This document shows positions 61,206 to 64,000 of a DNA stretch of 64,000 nucleotides, in pieces. Numbering within the stretch: the stretch's first letter is position 1; each line of letters begins with the position of its first letter. Source of the DNA: Syntrophomonadaceae bacterium (GTDB lineage Bacteria > Bacillota > PH28-bin88); the NCBI GenBank assembly GCA_018333865.1, contig JAGXSE010000056.1, positions 86,001-150,000 on the forward strand, given 5' to 3'. The notes beneath the pieces are model-generated. The model saw nothing but the letters and a program-made list of their open reading frames with translations, was not told where the DNA came from and did not search any database. The translations under genes were made by a program, and so were the position numbers.

Positions 61206-63125
61206 ATGAACGAAGCATTGATTAACAAGAGAAATTCCGAAGCAAAGCGCAGCTTTTCCTCTCTTTGGCCGGAAGAATATCAAGCGTATATCCTGACTGC
61301 TGTTTCAGGATTATTTCTTGTCTTTAGCTGGTTCGGCTGGTTTAAAGAACAATTGGGCTTCGACCCTGCCTGGATAAGTATTCTGATCAGCGGCACACCT
61401 ATCGTGAAGGGAGCAATCGTCGGCCTGTTCACCCGGGGAGATATTAAAGCCGGGCTGCTGGTCAGCATCGCGTTAATTGCTGCGGTAGCCATCGGGGAAT
61501 ATTTTGCTGCCGGTGAAGTGGCCTTTATTATGATGATCGGCGAACTCCTGGAAAAAAGAACTGTTGCCAAAGCCAAAGCAGGAATCAGGCAGCTTTTAAG
61601 CGTTGTTCCCCCAACCGCCAGGGTGCGCCGGGACGGACAGGAAATACTGCTTCCAGTGGAAAAGGTACAGGTTGGAGACTTGGTGCTGGTGAAGCCAGGT
61701 GAGCGGATACCTGTTGACGGAAAAGTGATTTCCGGGCAATCAGCGGTTAACCAGGCGGCGGTAACCGGCGAATCCATGCCGGTAGACAAACTGCCGGGAG
61801 ACGAAGTTTTTATCGGCTCCCTGAATCAGCTGGGGGCGTTGGAAATACAAGCGTCCAAAGTTGGAGCGGACACCACCCTGGCCAGAGTAGTGAAATTAGT
61901 GGAAGAAGCGGAAAACAGCAAAGCACCGGTGATCCGCACGGCTGACCGCTGGGCTACCTGGCTGGTGCCGGTGGCCTTGTTTACAGCCATCATGGTGTTT
62001 GTTATTACTAAAGATATCATCAGAGCGGTAACGATTCTGATTGTTTTCTGTCCCTGCGCCCTTGTCCTGGCTACACCGACAGCCATCATGGCCGGAATCG
62101 GCAATGCCGCCAGAAAGGGTATCCTGGTCAAAAGCGGTACGGCCATGGAACTAAGCGGCAAGCTGGATGCCGTTGTTTTTGACAAGACTGGCACTTTGAC
62201 CAGGGGCAAACCAGAGGTTACCGCAATCAAAAGCTACAGTAGTTTCAGTGACCAGGATCTCTTGCTTTTGGCTGCAATTGCCGAAAAGTATTCTGAGCAC
62301 CCTCTGTCCCAGGCCATAATTTTCAAGGCCAAGGCGGATAATTTAACCGTCATGGACCCGGATATTTTTCAGGCGCGACCCGGATTTGGGGTTAAGGCCA
62401 CTCACCGGGGAATGGAGATCCTGGTGGGCAATCTTAAGCTGATGGACCAGGAATTCGTTTCAATCTCAGGTGAAGTTGAAAAATACGTTGAAAGGGCTGA
62501 GGAAAAGGGTCAAACTGCTATGGTGGTGGCGGTAGACGGGGTTTTGGCCGGGGTGATCGTGGCTGCCGACCCGGTCAGGGAAGAATCTGCGGCAGCTGTG
62601 AAAATATTGCGGGAAAACGGGATCAACAAGATTCTAATGCTTACAGGTGATAACCAAAAAACGGCAGCAGCTATCGCCGCCAATACCGGTATCAGCGATT
62701 ACCTTGCCGGTCAGCTGCCTGAACAAAAAAGCGAAGCGGTTAAAAAGCTGCAGGGGCAAGGTTACCGCGTGGCGATGGTGGGCGATGGGATCAATGATGC
62801 CCCGGCCCTGGCCTTAGCCGATGTAGGCATTGCCATGGGGGTTGCCGGCACCGACGTGGCTGTTCAAACGGCCGGCATAGCTCTGATGTCGGAGGATATT
62901 GGAAAAATATCCTATCTAGTGAAGCTTAGCCGCCGCGTTTTGCGCATTATCAACCTGAATATCCTGTTTTCGCTGCTTCTTAACCTGATTGCGATTGTCT
63001 TGGCCTCTGTTGGTATCATGGGGCCCGTTATGGGGGCGCTGGTTCATAATGCCGGTTCCGTGTTAGTGGTAATAAATTCGGGAAGACTTATCAAGTATGA
63101 CCCGGGCCTGGCGCCAGGCAGATAA
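61206..63125 (+). CDS. P1B-type heavy-metal-translocating ATPase without N-terminal HMA domain
   Basis: The 639-residue ATPase has the actuator TGES, the transmembrane metal motif CPC in VFCPCALVLATPTAIMAG, the phosphorylation site DKTGTLT, the SEHPLSQAI His-Pro motif and the hinge GDGINDAPALALADVGIAMG. It lacks cytosolic metal-binding domains. The last helix reads GALVHNAGSVLVVINSGRL, which is not decisive between Cu(I) and Zn/Cd transport. The CsoR-like partner favours copper; this is inference. Confidence 0.92.
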   Translation: MNEALINKRNSEAKRSFSSLWPEEYQAYILTAVSGLFLVFSWFGWFKEQLGFDPAWISILISGTPIVKGAIVGLFTRGDIKAGLLVSIALIAAVAIGEYFAAGEVAFIMMIGELLEKRTVAKAKAGIRQLLSVVPPTARVRRDGQEILLPVEKVQVGDLVLVKPGERIPVDGKVISGQSAVNQAAVTGESMPVDKLPGDEVFIGSLNQLGALEIQASKVGADTTLARVVKLVEEAENSKAPVIRTADRWATWLVPVALFTAIMVFVITKDIIRAVTILIVFCPCALVLATPTAIMAGIGNAARKGILVKSGTAMELSGKLDAVVFDKTGTLTRGKPEVTAIKSYSSFSDQDLLLLAAIAEKYSEHPLSQAIIFKAKADNLTVMDPDIFQARPGFGVKATHRGMEILVGNLKLMDQEFVSISGEVEKYVERAEEKGQTAMVVAVDGVLAGVIVAADPVREESAAAVKILRENGINKILMLTGDNQKTAAAIAANTGISDYLAGQLPEQKSEAVKKLQGQGYRVAMVGDGINDAPALALADVGIAMGVAGTDVAVQTAGIALMSEDIGKISYLVKLSRRVLRIINLNILFSLLLNLIAIVLASVGIMGPVMGALVHNAGSVLVVINSGRLIKYDPGLAPGR

Positions 63126-63344
63126 TCCCGACTCAGTACTCAGTACCCAGTAGCCTGAGAAGGGGCTTTGGTTTCCCGGTTCATACCATGAGCATTCGCC
63201 TAATCATAGAGTAGACCCCCACGCCGCCTATGGCGGCACCATCAGAGGATGAAAAAAGTCAGTGCAACAGACTTTAATCAGGTACTGGCGTAGCCAGTAC
63301 CTACGAGTTTCTCACATCTAACTTCTTGCATCCCACCTCTATTT
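63126..63344. other. Intergenic region with two palindromes
   Basis: No gene is seen. GCCGCCTATGGCGGC (about 63222-63236) and GGTACTGGCGTAGCCAGTAC (about 63281-63300) are perfect or near-perfect hairpins. They may end the ATPase transcript but lack T runs; they look like another dispersed repeat type. Confidence 0.6.
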
Positions 63345-63581
63345 TCAGGGTAGGTCGTCTTTTCTAATTGCCTGGCAATTGTCCGGAGTTATCGGAGTCA
63401 CTTCCTCTTGTCCCTTTCTAGCTACAGTATTCTCATTCCACCTGCCGGCCCTGCGGGCCGCCTCCTGCAAAACAAACTCAATTTGGGCATTTACGCTGCG
63501 CAATTCATCCGCTGCCCACTTTTCCAATACCTGATATAATTGAGGGTTTACACGCAAAAGGAACTGTTTTTTGGTTGCCAT
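63345..63581 (-). CDS. Ribbon-helix-helix (Arc-like) DNA-binding protein
   Basis: The 78-residue protein starts [46 protein letters not shown] (shown by its core [17 protein letters not shown]), the pattern of Arc/MetJ-type proteins, with a disordered tail. It lies 14 bases after the SPFH gene. Such pairs are common in bacteria and may be autoregulatory. Confidence 0.8.
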   Translation of the reverse strand: MATKKQFLLRVNPQLYQVLEKWAADELRSVNAQIEFVLQEAARRAGRWNENTVARKGQEEVTPITPDNCQAIRKDDLP

Positions 63582-63595
63582 CACTTTATTCGCCG

Positions 63596-64000
63596 TTAAT
63601 ACAAGCTGCCGGTGTTAATTACCGGTTGGGCTGAGCGTTCAGAAACAATAGCTACCAACAGATTATTGACCATGGTTGCCCGGCGCTCCTCATCCAACTC
63701 TACGATTCCATCCCGCTGCAAATGTGCCAGGGCCAGCTGCACCATGCCCACGGCCCCCTCCACAATTTTTTTCCTGGCGGCAATAATCGCCGTGGCTTGC
63801 TGTCGTTGCAGCATGGCGCTAGCTATTTCCGTAGCATAGGCCAGATGGGTGAGGCGGGCCTCTAAAACCTGAACACCTGCCACCGCCAGGCGGTTTTGCA
63901 GCTCTAAAGCCAGTTCCTTGGCCACTTCCTCTACATTACCCCGCAGGGAGTAAGCAGTATCATCATCAAAGGTGTCATAAGGATATTTTGTCGCTACGTA
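63596..64000 (-). CDS. SPFH/stomatin-like membrane scaffold protein (5' partial)
   Basis: The frame is open to the window edge, so the start and the membrane anchor are outside. The visible 134 residues are the C-terminal part of an SPFH domain and helical tail ([72 protein letters not shown]). These proteins organise membrane microdomains. It is followed by the ribbon-helix-helix gene. Confidence 0.85.
   Translation of the reverse strand, partial: YVATKYPYDTFDDDTAYSLRGNVEEVAKELALELQNRLAVAGVQVLEARLTHLAYATEIASAMLQRQQATAIIAARKKIVEGAVGMVQLALAHLQRDGIVELDEERRATMVNNLLVAIVSERSAQPVINTGSLY

Overview
The window looks like a chromosome segment of an anaerobic, spore-forming, sulfite/sulfate-reducing Bacillota (Firmicutes), most like Peptococcaceae/Desulfotomaculales. 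The evidence is a full dissimilatory sulfite reductase locus (dsrA, dsrB, dsrD, dsrC, dsrMKJOP, dsrN), the sporulation trio prkA-yhbH-spoVR, strong AGGAGG-type ribosome sites with frequent TTG/GTG starts, LytS/YesN-type two-component regulation and a Bacillus-style Pho box. No sulfate-activation genes (sat, apr) lie inside the window, so sulfite, thiosulfate or sulfonate respiration is equally possible. This taxonomic call is inference.

Layout. 1-2.8 kb (+): end of a GltD-like oxidoreductase, an integral membrane protein and a lone hypA. 3.0-7.9 kb (-): Zn alcohol dehydrogenase, a visibly GC-rich split UxaA-family pair (possibly a sulfolactate sulfo-lyase), a Crp/Fnr regulator and an arylsulfotransferase-like propeller. 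7.9-25.3 kb (-): a complete bacterial microcompartment locus with its PocR-type sensor kinase and AraC-type response regulator. Its signature enzyme is choline trimethylamine-lyase (CutC): eight active-site residues match the Desulfovibrio enzyme at a constant offset of one. The locus has CutD, alcohol and aldehyde dehydrogenases, PduL, eight shell proteins, PduS, EutJ and a transporter. Choline would be split inside the shell to trimethylamine and acetaldehyde, then ethanol and acetyl-phosphate. A choline-kinase-like gene lies just beyond (25.8-26.7 kb, +).

26.7-29.6 kb (-): hisC, an ACT-domain protein and a phenylacetate-CoA ligase. 29.7-34.2 kb (-): spoVR, yhbH, prkA. 34.3-35.9 kb (+): a small unknown gene, a 53-aa Cys-rich protein and a cupin phosphoglucose isomerase. 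35.9-38.9 kb (-): a sugar-binding-type lipoprotein, a split-Soret-like diheme protein interrupted by an in-frame TGA that is best read as selenocysteine, and two small zinc-ribbon proteins.

39.1-55.2 kb (-) is the sulfur respiration block. It holds a rhodanese-fused polysulfide/CoA-disulfide reductase, dsrPOJKM, an RsbRD-type sensor protein, dsrC, dsrD, dsrB, dsrA, a ferredoxin, a TusE/DsrC paralogue, a three-HTH regulator, dsrN, and a second, strongly divergent DsrAB-like pair. DsrMKJOP would pass electrons from the quinone pool and periplasm-side hemes to the DsrC trisulfide made by DsrAB. 55.4-60.7 kb (-): acuA-like acetyltransferase and pstSCAB behind a five-hexamer Pho box. 60.9-63.1 kb (+): CsoR-like repressor and a P1B metal ATPase. 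63.3-64 kb (-): a ribbon-helix-helix protein and the end of an SPFH protein.

Several intergenic repeat families run through the window. A composite palindromic element occurs in three full and at least two partial copies; one copy separates dsrA from dsrB. A second repeat supplies the same C-terminal residues (QVGDGS) to two unrelated proteins. The most promising undescribed items are the selenocysteine split-Soret protein and the second DsrAB-like pair with its private dsrN and DsrC paralogue.
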